Shown here in pieces: positions 1-5,769 of a stretch of 10,276 bases of DNA (position 1 is the first letter of the stretch; the number at the start of each line of letters is the position of its first letter). The notes below the pieces were generated by a model that was given only the letters and a program-made list of their open reading frames with translations, was not told where the DNA came from and did not search any database. The position numbers and the translations under genes are program-made. The stretch lies in the NCBI GenBank assembly GCA_002499185.1, contig DAKN01000015.1, positions 1 through 10,276 of the forward strand, given 5' to 3'. Source of the stretch: Candidatus Pacearchaeota archaeon UBA284. Lineage in GTDB: Archaea > Nanobdellota > Nanobdellia > Pacearchaeales > UBA284.

Positions 1-405
1 AATGTTATTGTATTGAAAATCAATAAAGAGGAATTTGAAATTACAGATGAGAAACATTTATTCAAGCTATGTATGGAATTTATATTGCAAGATAAATATA
101 AATATTCTCCATTAGAAGCAATAAAGAAAATTGCAGAAGATATTGGCAATTTGCTTTTAGAAGGAAGCAATAAGCTTTTCAATAAAGAGATTATTAATCT
201 TAAAAGATACAATGCAATAATTAAAAAAATAAATATATTTAAGAAAGGAATAGAATATCAAGACACAAGAGAAAAAATGACGACATATTTATACGAGCAA
301 TTATTGAGGCAGGAGGGATGCGGCTTATTGCATGGGATGGGATTTGCAAGTAAGTTTGGAGATAAGTTAATTGGCGACGCAGAAAAACAAAGTACGAAAG
401 GATAA
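1..405 (+). CDS. Unrecognised protein, probably 5'-truncated by the window edge
   Basis: I do not recognise this protein. The frame is open from base 1, so the true start may lie upstream; a TTG at 13 is the first internal start candidate, giving 130 residues, but no good ribosome binding site can be seen before it in the few bases available. The visible product is mostly charged and apparently helical, rich in Lys, Glu and Ile, with a Gly-rich C-terminal stretch (residues about 102-121, including GLLHGMGFASKFGDKLIG) that looks more conserved in character than the rest. No signal peptide or membrane segment is apparent. It ends with TAA at 403-405, where the promoter repeat upstream of queD begins, so it closes the preceding transcription unit. 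Coding character is supported by the long open frame and by the same strand as all neighbours. Confidence 0.6.
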   Translation, partial: NVIVLKINKEEFEITDEKHLFKLCMEFILQDKYKYSPLEAIKKIAEDIGNLLLEGSNKLFNKEIINLKRYNAIIKKINIFKKGIEYQDTREKMTTYLYEQLLRQEGCGLLHGMGFASKFGDKLIGDAEKQSTKG

Positions 406-445
406 AAATAATTGTTAAAAAAATGAAAAAATAGTGTATAATAGA
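405..445 (+). promoter_or_regulatory. Sigma70/sigmaA-like promoter, copy 1, upstream of queD
   Basis: TATAAT at 437-442 is a perfect -10 box. A TTGTTA at 412-417 could be the -35 box with a long 19-base spacer; an alternative, TTAAAA at 415-420, gives 16 bases. The block is A-tract rich. The same 41 bases recur at 1544-1584 with one mismatch (G at 436 versus A at 1575), both times directly after a stop codon and before an AAGGAG-led gene, which supports a conserved promoter more than either motif alone. It would drive queD and queE. Confidence 0.75.
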
Positions 446-471
446 AATATAGAAAAGATAAAGGAGCATAA

Positions 472-861
472 ATGAAAAAGATAACTATTAAGAAAAGAAT
501 GACATTTGAGGCGGCTCATCATTTATTGAATTATGAAGGCAAATGTAGTAATAATCACGGTCATTCATGGCAGTTAGAAGTTGAAATATCGGCGACGAAA
601 GATAGAATAGAATGGAATAATGGAATGATTATTGATTATTCCGTATTGAAGAAATTTATAGAAGATTGTCTTTTGCAATATATAGACCATAAAGATTTAA
701 ATATACATTTAAGTTTTAATCCAACATCAGAGAATTTAGCTGTTTGGATTTTCGATGTTTTAAAATGGGGTTTAAGCGAAGAGTTTGAATGGGTTAAACT
801 GGAATCAATATCATTAAAAGAAACAGAGAATAGCGAATGCATAGTAAGGGAGATTGATTAA
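472..861 (+). CDS. queD: 6-carboxy-5,6,7,8-tetrahydropterin synthase (QueD)
   Basis: QueD converts 7,8-dihydroneopterin triphosphate, made by GTP cyclohydrolase I, to 6-carboxytetrahydropterin, the second step toward preQ0. The 129-residue length fits the QueD/6-pyruvoyl-tetrahydropterin synthase family. Visible motifs are FEAAHH (12-17) with a zinc-ligand His, the CSNNHGHSW segment (25-33) holding the likely catalytic Cys25 and the zinc ligands His29 and His31, IDHKDLN (71-77) matching the usual LDHxxLN with His73, PTSENLAVWIF (84-94), and a C-terminal LKETENSE with the substrate-binding Glu near 118. The ATG at 472 follows AAGGAG (461-466) by five bases. It is the first gene after promoter copy 1 and its TAA shares one base with the ATG of queE, so the two are translationally coupled. 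No key residue is missing. Confidence 0.93.
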   Translation: MKKITIKKRMTFEAAHHLLNYEGKCSNNHGHSWQLEVEISATKDRIEWNNGMIIDYSVLKKFIEDCLLQYIDHKDLNIHLSFNPTSENLAVWIFDVLKWGLSEEFEWVKLESISLKETENSECIVREID

Positions 862-1544
862 TGAAAGTAGCAAATATATTTCTAAGCATCGATGGCGAAG
901 TAAATAGTTTTGGTCAAGGAGGATTTACGACATTTATAAGATTTGCTGGTTGTAATTTTTTATTGAATAATAAAGATTTTATGCCTTGTTTCTATTGCGA
1001 TACCAAGTGGGCGCAGGATGAAGCTTTTACTATTGAAATGTCAATAGATACAATAATTCAAAAAGTAAAAGATTTCGATTGTCCAAAAGTAACAATCACC
1101 GGCGGAGAACCATTACTACAAAAAGACATTGCCGAACTAATAGATAAATTAAAAGATAATGGGTTTGATATTTCAATAGAAACAAATGGTACTATTTTAT
1201 TTCCAGATAATTATGATAAAGTCGATTGTTGGGTAATGGATTGCAAGCTTCAATGTTTACCATTGAAATATAATATGGAAATATTACGATTTTCTGATTT
1301 TATAAAAATAGTTGTGTGGGATAATGAATCGTATGAAACAGCAAAAAGAATTATTGAAAAATATAGTTATCTTGGTTATCCGCAATGGGCATTGTCGGCA
1401 GTAGTATCGAATAAATTAAGTCATGCTGAATTGATAAAATGGATGAAAGAAGATAAATTATTTTCGGTGAGAGTTAATATTCAAATACATAAATTAATAT
1501 ATCCGATTGAAAATACTAGCAAATTTCCAAAGAAAGAATATTGA
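861..1544 (+). CDS. queE: 7-carboxy-7-deazaguanine synthase (QueE), radical SAM enzyme
   Basis: QueE is the radical SAM enzyme that contracts 6-carboxytetrahydropterin to 7-carboxy-7-deazaguanine (CDG), the third preQ0 step. At 227 residues it is typical in size. The N-terminus has the family's GEVNSFGQGGFTTFIRFAGC stretch (12-31). The 4Fe-4S cysteines read as Cys31, Cys43 and Cys46, a CX11CX2C spacing, longer than the standard CX3CX2C, as is common in the expanded QueE motif. GGEPLL (81-86) is the SAM-binding GGEP motif, IETNGT follows near 106-111, and the C-terminal RVNIQIHKLIYP resembles the family's R-x-Q-x-x-K end. The ATG overlaps the queD stop (TAATG), with GGGAG about nine bases upstream. 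The stop codon's last base is the first base of promoter copy 2, so no separate terminator lies between. Confidence 0.93.
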   Translation: MKVANIFLSIDGEVNSFGQGGFTTFIRFAGCNFLLNNKDFMPCFYCDTKWAQDEAFTIEMSIDTIIQKVKDFDCPKVTITGGEPLLQKDIAELIDKLKDNGFDISIETNGTILFPDNYDKVDCWVMDCKLQCLPLKYNMEILRFSDFIKIVVWDNESYETAKRIIEKYSYLGYPQWALSAVVSNKLSHAELIKWMKEDKLFSVRVNIQIHKLIYPIENTSKFPKKEY

Positions 1545-1584
1545 AAATAATTGTTAAAAAAATGAAAAAATAGTATATAATAGA
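1544..1584 (+). promoter_or_regulatory. Sigma70/sigmaA-like promoter, copy 2, upstream of the Lys-rich gene
   Basis: This matches 405-445 at 40 of 41 positions, with TATAAT at 1576-1581 and TTGTTA at 1551-1556 (19-base spacer; TTAAAA at 1554-1559 gives 16). Transcription would start around 1588-1590 and run through an AT-rich leader into the AAGGAG at 1611-1616. Because no terminator precedes it, queD-queE transcripts probably also read through here. Confidence 0.75.
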
Positions 1585-1625
1585 TATATAAGAATAACAA
1601 AAACAATAAAAAGGAGATTAGGGAG

Positions 1626-2255
1626 ATGAAAGCAACAAAGATAGTTACAGAAATTGAGAAGTTGAACAAGTTGGGGATTTTGAAGAAAGCAATCGTGATT
1701 AAAAAAGGGAAAGATGAAGATGTGGCATATTTGGCCGACACTTATATTGCAGCCGTCAATACACTTTCCGATGATGAAATTCCTGAAGATGTGGCAAAGT
1801 TTTATAACGAACTTGGAGATGAAATTGATGCTCAGACTCTTATTGAAAAGGAAGAAGATGTTGTTGTAGAAGTTGAAAAGAAACCGGCAAAAGAAGATAA
1901 GAAAAAGGAAACAAAGAAATCAACTGTAAAGAAAGAGGTTGCAAAAGAAGTAAAGAAAACTACTGTAGCTGAAATTGTAAAAGAAAAAGATAAGAAGTCT
2001 CCTGTAAAAGCAGTTGAGAAAAAAGTTGAGAAGAAAGAAGCAAAGAAAGTAGGCATAATCGCTACAATTATCGAGATTCTTAAAAAAGGAACTCCGATAA
2101 AGAAAGAAAAAATTATAGAAATTTTAGCGAAGAAATTTCCTGATAGACCAGTAAAAGGAATGACTTCTACGATTAGTATTCAGCTGGGAGGAAGGCTCGC
2201 GAAAGATAAAGGATTAAAAATTCAGTCTACAGATGAAGGTTATTTTATTAAATAA
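1626..2255 (+). CDS. Lysine-rich protein with probable C-terminal winged-helix domain
   Basis: I do not recognise a named family. Three parts can be seen in 209 residues. Residues 1 to about 78 look like a small mixed alpha/beta domain with an acidic end. Residues about 79-140 are a low-complexity Lys/Glu/Val/Ala linker with KKE, AKKE and KSPVK-like repeats, like histone H1 or other basic chromatin tails. Residues about 141-209 look like a winged helix: helices in GIIATIIEILKKG and KKEKIIEILAKKF, a recognition-like stretch TSTISIQLGGRLAKDKG, and a wing ending DEGYFIK, similar in outline to HARE-HTH domains. A DNA-binding, nucleoid-like role is inferred. The ATG at 1626 follows AAGGAG (1611-1616) by nine bases. 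The gene has its own promoter and terminator and sits between queE and queC. It could instead be a regulator of the modification genes. Confidence 0.8.
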   Translation: MKATKIVTEIEKLNKLGILKKAIVIKKGKDEDVAYLADTYIAAVNTLSDDEIPEDVAKFYNELGDEIDAQTLIEKEEDVVVEVEKKPAKEDKKKETKKSTVKKEVAKEVKKTTVAEIVKEKDKKSPVKAVEKKVEKKEAKKVGIIATIIEILKKGTPIKKEKIIEILAKKFPDRPVKGMTSTISIQLGGRLAKDKGLKIQSTDEGYFIK

Positions 2256-2263
2256 TTAAATCG

Positions 2264-2303
2264 TAAAAATAGAGAGGTATATTTGTTTGCCTCTCTATTT
2301 TTA
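2264..2303 (+). terminator. Strong intrinsic terminator, possibly bidirectional
   Basis: A perfect 14-bp inverted repeat: the left arm 2264-2277 (TAAAAATAGAGAGG) pairs with the right arm 2290-2303 (CCTCTCTATTTTTA) around a 12-base loop. The right arm supplies a U-tract and the left arm an A-tract, so it could work on either strand. It begins nine bases after the stop codon of the Lys-rich gene and ends just before the queC ribosome binding site. Confidence 0.88.
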
Positions 2304-2304
2304 T

Positions 2305-2310
2305 AAGGAG
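2305..2310 (+). promoter_or_regulatory. Ribosome binding site that fixes the queC start
   Basis: AAGGAG lies nine bases before the ATG at 2320. A TTG at 2287 in the same frame would give an 11-residue longer protein, but it lies within the terminator hairpin loop and has no Shine-Dalgarno site, so ATG 2320 is chosen. Confidence 0.85.
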
Positions 2311-2319
2311 AAAGAAAAG

Positions 2320-3003
2320 ATGAATAAAAAAGTAGTAATGGGGTTATCAGGAGGAATGGATTCTGCGACAATGGCCGCATATTTTTTATCGAAAGGATAT
2401 GAAGTTTTCCCTGTTTCTTTTGATTATGGTTCTAAACATAATCAATATGAAAGAAAGACCGCTGAACAATTTGCTAATTATTATAATTTAAAATTACAGA
2501 AAGTAGAGCTACCTTTTATAGGACAGCTTTTTAAATCAAATCTTTTAAAGACAGGAGGAGAAATTCCTGAAGGTCATTATGAATCCGAAAATATGAGTCA
2601 GACGGTTGTCCCGGGTAGGAATATTATTTTTATTTCAATCATGGCTGGTTATGCATGGAGTATTGGAGCTTCATATATTGCCGTTGGCGTTCATGCTGGA
2701 GATCATGCAATTTATGCAGACTGTAGAGAAGAATTTATAGCTTCTATGAACGCTTCTATTTTAAATGGAACAGAAGATAAAGTTCGATTAATAGCTCCTT
2801 TCCAAAATTTAGATAAAGCCGGTATTTTAGAAATAGGCCATTCGTTATTTATTGATGGATATGACGTAGGGGTTCCTTATCAATTTACAAGAACTTGTTA
2901 TAAAGACCAAGAATTAAGCTGTGGCAAATGCGGAAGTTGCCAAGAAAGACTTGAAGGATTTCAAAAAATAGGAAGGCAAGACCCTATCCAATATGAGGAG
3001 TAA
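2320..3003 (+). CDS. queC: 7-cyano-7-deazaguanine (preQ0) synthase QueC
   Basis: QueC uses ATP and ammonia to turn CDG into preQ0. With the ATG at 2320 it is 227 residues, normal for a stand-alone QueC. The PP-loop ATPase motif SGGMDS is at 10-15, VPGRN at 98-102, and a YADCR at 132-136 matches the usual YPDCR. The structural zinc site is Cys193, Cys201, Cys204 and Cys207 (spacing CX7CX2CX2C), followed by ERLEGF. No glutamine-amidotransferase domain is fused, unlike the Gat-QueC of phages that make archaeosine-type bases, so the direct product should be preQ0. The gene starts 17 bases after a strong terminator with no room for a promoter between, so it depends on readthrough or an internal promoter. 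folE starts three bases after its stop codon. Confidence 0.94.
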   Translation: MNKKVVMGLSGGMDSATMAAYFLSKGYEVFPVSFDYGSKHNQYERKTAEQFANYYNLKLQKVELPFIGQLFKSNLLKTGGEIPEGHYESENMSQTVVPGRNIIFISIMAGYAWSIGASYIAVGVHAGDHAIYADCREEFIASMNASILNGTEDKVRLIAPFQNLDKAGILEIGHSLFIDGYDVGVPYQFTRTCYKDQELSCGKCGSCQERLEGFQKIGRQDPIQYEE

Positions 3004-3005
3004 GA

Positions 3006-3890
3006 ATGATTAAATATACATTAGAACAATTCAATAAAGACGTTTTAATTTTAATGGGTAAAATTCAATGGGATAAATATGATTCTATTTATCCGGTGCT
3101 TCAAGGTGGAGTTGCATTAGCAACTATTCTATCTGAAAAGACAAGGCTTCCTTTGGCAATAGATTATTTAAGTGAAAAAGCATTAGTTGTAGATGATTTA
3201 ATCGATAGCGGAGCAACACGTTCTCTTTTTCCAGATAATGACTTTGCTTGTCTTCATGTAAAAAGAAAACCTTTAGAAGGATTTTTAGAAACTTATTATA
3301 TTTCTGAAGCGAACGATTGGATTTCATATTGGTGGGAAAAAGACGGAGGATTGCCGACAGATAATGTAATTCGTATGTTGGAGTATATTGGTGAAGACCC
3401 AAAAAGAGAAGGACTATTAGAAACTCCTCAAAGAGTAATCAAAGCTTGGGATTTTATTTTTTCTGGATATAAAGAAAAGCCAGAAGATTTTATAAAAACA
3501 TTTGATGAAAAAACTTATGACGAAATGGTTTTATTAAAAGATATTGAAATGTATTCAATGTGTGAGCATCATACATTACCTTTTTTTGGCAAAGCTCATG
3601 TAGCTTATATTCCCGATAAAAAAGTAATTGGTATTTCAAAGCTTGCAAGAATTGTAAATATGTTCTCTCGAAGACTACAAATACAAGAAAGGTTATGTCA
3701 ACAGATCGCTGATTGTTTAATGAATGAGTTACAGCCAAAGGGAGCTGCTTGCGTGATAGAGGCTCAACATCTTTGTATGAAAATGAGAGGGGTTGAAAAG
3801 CAAAATAGCGTAATGGTAACCTCTTCATTAAAAGGAGTTTTTCTTGAAAAAATATCTGCTCGTGAAGAATTTATGAGATTAATAAAATGA
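3006..3890 (+). CDS. folE: Fusion of a phosphoribosyltransferase domain and GTP cyclohydrolase I (FolE)
   Basis: The C-terminal part (about 117-294) is GTP cyclohydrolase I, which makes 7,8-dihydroneopterin triphosphate from GTP, the first preQ0 step. It has MCEHHTLPFFGKAHVAYIP (185-203) with zinc ligands Cys186 and catalytic His188/His189, the ISKLARIV and SRRLQIQERL segments, Cys257 in HLCMKMRG, KQNS (265-268) and a REEFMRLI end; every active-site motif is intact. The first ~112 residues are an added type I phosphoribosyltransferase: a GGVALAT turn (34-40), the PRPP-binding LVVDDLIDSGATR (60-72), and a hood-like end DWISYWWEKDG resembling xanthine-guanine phosphoribosyltransferases. Its size (294 versus about 180-220 for FolE alone) agrees with a true fusion. 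The ATG has GAGGAG five bases upstream. Salvage of guanine to GMP feeding the cyclohydrolase is inferred; substrate specificity is unknown. Confidence 0.92.
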   Translation: MIKYTLEQFNKDVLILMGKIQWDKYDSIYPVLQGGVALATILSEKTRLPLAIDYLSEKALVVDDLIDSGATRSLFPDNDFACLHVKRKPLEGFLETYYISEANDWISYWWEKDGGLPTDNVIRMLEYIGEDPKREGLLETPQRVIKAWDFIFSGYKEKPEDFIKTFDEKTYDEMVLLKDIEMYSMCEHHTLPFFGKAHVAYIPDKKVIGISKLARIVNMFSRRLQIQERLCQQIADCLMNELQPKGAACVIEAQHLCMKMRGVEKQNSVMVTSSLKGVFLEKISAREEFMRLIK

Positions 3891-4204
3891 GAATGTGGAT
3901 GGTTGACCCAAAGAAACTATGCAGAAAACATTTACTTGGCGAGCATGTAGAATGTCATATGTTTGTAGGAACGATTTTAAAAAGAATATCTCTTTTAGGA
4001 TATAAAGAAAAAGGATTAGTAGAAGTCCATAATTTAAAAGATAGACATAAAAAATTATCAGAAGAAATGTTATCAAGAGGATATAATCATAATTCTCCTC
4101 TTCCAGAATTTAAGCTATTTAATTACGGGAATATTAATCCAGTAGAAAATTTAAAAATATTAAGAGAAAGATGCGAAGAATGTAAAAGGAGACAAGATGA
4201 ATAA
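3887..4204 (+). CDS. Endonuclease V (pyrimidine-dimer glycosylase)-like protein
   Basis: This 105-residue protein resembles the T4 endonuclease V (DenV) superfamily. Residues 15-28 (HLLGEHVECHMFVG) line up with T4 HLMAEYRELPRVFG, so His15 and Glu19 match and Glu22 falls on the T4 catalytic Glu23. A second block, HKKLSEEMLSRGYNHNSPL (54-72), matches the T4 helix ending LIAECLKRGFNI. In T4 the N-terminal amine of Thr2 forms the Schiff base; here the protein begins MRMW, and Met before Arg is usually not removed, so the nucleophile may differ or be absent. The C-terminus has a CxxC pair (CEEC, 95-98). It overlaps folE by four bases (ATGA) and dpdA by eight. Glycosylase, UV-repair or base-flipping roles are inferred from a distant match. 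Confidence 0.72.
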   Translation: MRMWMVDPKKLCRKHLLGEHVECHMFVGTILKRISLLGYKEKGLVEVHNLKDRHKKLSEEMLSRGYNHNSPLPEFKLFNYGNINPVENLKILRERCEECKRRQDE

Positions 4205-5132
4205 GGTAAGTTTATTTTTAGACTCAGGGGCATTTTCTGCTTTTTCAAAAGGCGTTGATATAAATATTAATAAATATATTTCTTTTATAAAAGACAATGA
4301 AGATTATTTAGAGGTATATGCTAATCTTGATGTAATTGGAGACGCAGAAGCTACTTTAAAAAATCAAAGGATTATGGAAAAGAAAGGATTAAAACCTCTC
4401 CCTTGTTTTCATTATGGAGACGATATTAAATATTTAAAGCTATACATGCAAGAGCATGATTATATCGCTTTGGGTGGAATGGTTCCTATTTCTACTAAGA
4501 ATTTAATTTTATGGTTAGACGAAATATTTTCTTATATCTGCGATGATAAAGGAATGCCAAAAGTTAAAGTTCATGGATTTGGATTGACTTCATTTGATTT
4601 AATGTTTCGTTATCCTTGGTATTCAATTGATTCAACTTCATGGGTAATGACTGGAAGATTCGGAAGTGTTTTAATTCCTAGATTTAAGAATAGAGAATAT
4701 ATTTATAATGAACCTCCTTGGAAAGTGACCGTATCTAATCAGTCTCCAGATGTGAGAGAGCAAGGAAAACATATTTCCACGTTTGCTCCAATGGAAAAAG
4801 ATATTATAATAGATTATTTAAAATCTAAAGGAATTAAATTAGGCAAATCTGAATATAAAAAAGAAGATAAGAAAAATTACAAACTTAAAAAAGGAGAGAG
4901 ATGGGCAGGAGATATTGAATTAGACTTGCAACAAGGTGAAGACTATAAGCAACAACAAGGGGATTCTTTAGTAGAAACGATTATTGAAGCTGGAGTATGC
5001 AACGATTATAGATTGAGGGACGAAGTCAATATTGTTTATTATCTTGATTTAGAAAAACATTTTCCAAAATGGCCTTGGGCTTTTAAATTAAACCAAAAAG
5101 AATCAAGCAAAGGATTTGGGCTAATGAAATGA
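4197..5132 (+). CDS. dpdA: Phage DpdA-like DNA-guanine transglycosylase
   Basis: DpdA proteins are tRNA-guanine transglycosylase (TGT) homologues that swap guanine in DNA for a 7-deazaguanine base. Of 311 residues, about 1-220 show the TGT-like barrel: LFLDSGAFSAFSKG (6-19) corresponds to the DSGGFQ motif with Asp9 as likely acid/base; NLDVIGDAEAT (43-53); FHYGDD (71-76); LGGMVPIST (92-100); and HGFGLTSFDLM followed by WYSIDSTSW (141-149), where Asp145 is the probable nucleophile. The classical TGT zinc site is not seen. Residues about 220-311 form a charged extension of unknown role. The protein begins directly at the catalytic strand. The ATG has AAGGAG five bases upstream and overlaps the preceding gene by eight bases. 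Lying next to queC and folE, it is the step that puts the preQ0 product into DNA. Confidence 0.85.
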   Translation: MNKVSLFLDSGAFSAFSKGVDININKYISFIKDNEDYLEVYANLDVIGDAEATLKNQRIMEKKGLKPLPCFHYGDDIKYLKLYMQEHDYIALGGMVPISTKNLILWLDEIFSYICDDKGMPKVKVHGFGLTSFDLMFRYPWYSIDSTSWVMTGRFGSVLIPRFKNREYIYNEPPWKVTVSNQSPDVREQGKHISTFAPMEKDIIIDYLKSKGIKLGKSEYKKEDKKNYKLKKGERWAGDIELDLQQGEDYKQQQGDSLVETIIEAGVCNDYRLRDEVNIVYYLDLEKHFPKWPWAFKLNQKESSKGFGLMK

Positions 5133-5293
5133 AAATATATTTGGCGGGATGCACAGGAACGAGAGAGAGAGAGTTTATTCTTATAAAAAGAAATAATAAT
5201 CATAGATTATTTTCGTATTTTTACCATGGCAAATATAAAGTAAATTACGACGAGTTTAAATATAGGATTGAATTAATAAAAGGATTGAAATGA
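5129..5293 (+). CDS. Small MKIYLA-family protein, unit 1 (intact, 54 aa)
   Basis: First of six related units. It overlaps the dpdA stop by four bases (ATGA) and ends in another ATGA with unit 2. The product starts MKIYLAG, continues TREREF, and has the shared core HRLFSYFY followed by a basic tail ending IELIKGLK. The Arg-Glu run is encoded by a 13-base GA tract at 5161-5173, in frame here. No membrane segment or known domain is seen. From memory, MKIYLA/MKIFLA openings followed by a SYFY/ESFYY-like core also occur at the N-termini of some phage DpdA-like proteins, so this may be a stand-alone form of that module. Function unknown. Confidence 0.7.
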   Translation: MKIYLAGCTGTREREFILIKRNNNHRLFSYFYHGKYKVNYDEFKYRIELIKGLK

Positions 5294-5460
5294 AAATATA
5301 TTTAGCCACTGCATTAGAAGATGGAGAACGAGAAAATAAAGCTGGAACAACCATGACTAGGAAACGATATATATATAGGCTTATTTCTTATTTCATTTTA
5401 AGAAATCTTAAAATTACAGATATGCAAGAATATGTATTGACAGGAGTAATTAAAAAATGA
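5290..5460 (+). CDS. Small MKIYLA-family protein, unit 2 (intact, 56 aa)
   Basis: Second unit, joined by ATGA overlaps on both sides. It begins MKIYLAT, has the core YRLISYFILR (29-38), and ends GVIKK. In place of a long GA tract it has a mixed GERENK segment, so it is not prone to GA slippage. The core sits about residues 29-36, as in unit 1, and the tail pattern (KITDMQEYVLTGVIKK) is closest to the degraded unit 3 (KTIKDYVINGIFKK), which suggests these two arose by a recent tandem duplication. Function unknown. Confidence 0.68.
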   Translation: MKIYLATALEDGERENKAGTTMTRKRYIYRLISYFILRNLKITDMQEYVLTGVIKK

Positions 5461-5613
5461 AGATTTATTTAGCTACATAGACAGAGCAAAATCAGGGGGG
5501 TATCTTTATCTAAAGTAAATTATAAAACTAGATTATTATCGTATTTTTTCTTGAGAGATTCTAAAGTAAAAACGATTAAAGACTATGTTATAAACGGAAT
5601 ATTTAAAAAATGA
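5457..5613 (+). pseudogene. MKIYLA-family unit 3, broken by a stop and a frameshift
   Basis: Starts MKIYLAT like unit 2 but meets TAG at 5478-5480 (codon 8). The remaining homology, RLLSYFFLRDSKVKT then DYVINGIFKK, is in the +1 frame, ending at TGA 5611-5613. The 157-base length is one over a multiple of three. There is also a six-G run around 5496-5501 where a slip could have happened. Two separate lesions make a decayed copy more likely than a single sequencing error. Confidence 0.65.
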
Positions 5614-5769
5614 AAATATATTTAGCAAGCGGATTTACAGTGATGGGTCAAAAGGGTAGAGAGAGAGTTGCATTTAAAATTTCCTGCAATTAGAAGACTA
5701 TATTCTTATTTCTTTATAAAAGATATGAAAACAATTGAATTATTAGATATGATAAAGGAGAATAAATGA
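5610..5769 (+). pseudogene. MKIYLA-family unit 4, frameshifted at a GA tract; carries the clamp gene's RBS
   Basis: Frame zero encodes MKIYLASGF...GRERV and stops at TAG 5691-5693, giving 27 residues. The shared core IRRLYSYFFIKDMK and tail IKENK are in the +1 frame, ending at TGA 5767-5769. The 160-base length is two short of a multiple of three, and adding one GA to the 10-base tract at 5658-5667 restores a full-length product. The tail encodes AAAGGAG at 5754-5760, five bases before the clamp ATG, and the unit's stop overlaps that ATG. Confidence 0.68.

Noticed and set aside
239..469. Antisense open frames, e.g. 239-469, 1832-2056, 3124-3402, 3490-3828 and 6374-6670 on the minus strand
   Set aside because: Each lies opposite a recognised gene or motif-bearing frame, has Phe/Ser/Leu-rich shadow composition, and lacks a ribosome binding site. 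No minus-strand gene is supported.
2287..2319. Upstream TTG start for queC
   Set aside because: It lies in the terminator loop with no Shine-Dalgarno site; ATG 2320 has AAGGAG at the right distance and matches family length.
5457..5613. Unit 3 as a functional gene with programmed frameshifting
   Set aside because: It has an early stop at codon 8 and a frame change, and no slippery site is placed to bypass the stop.
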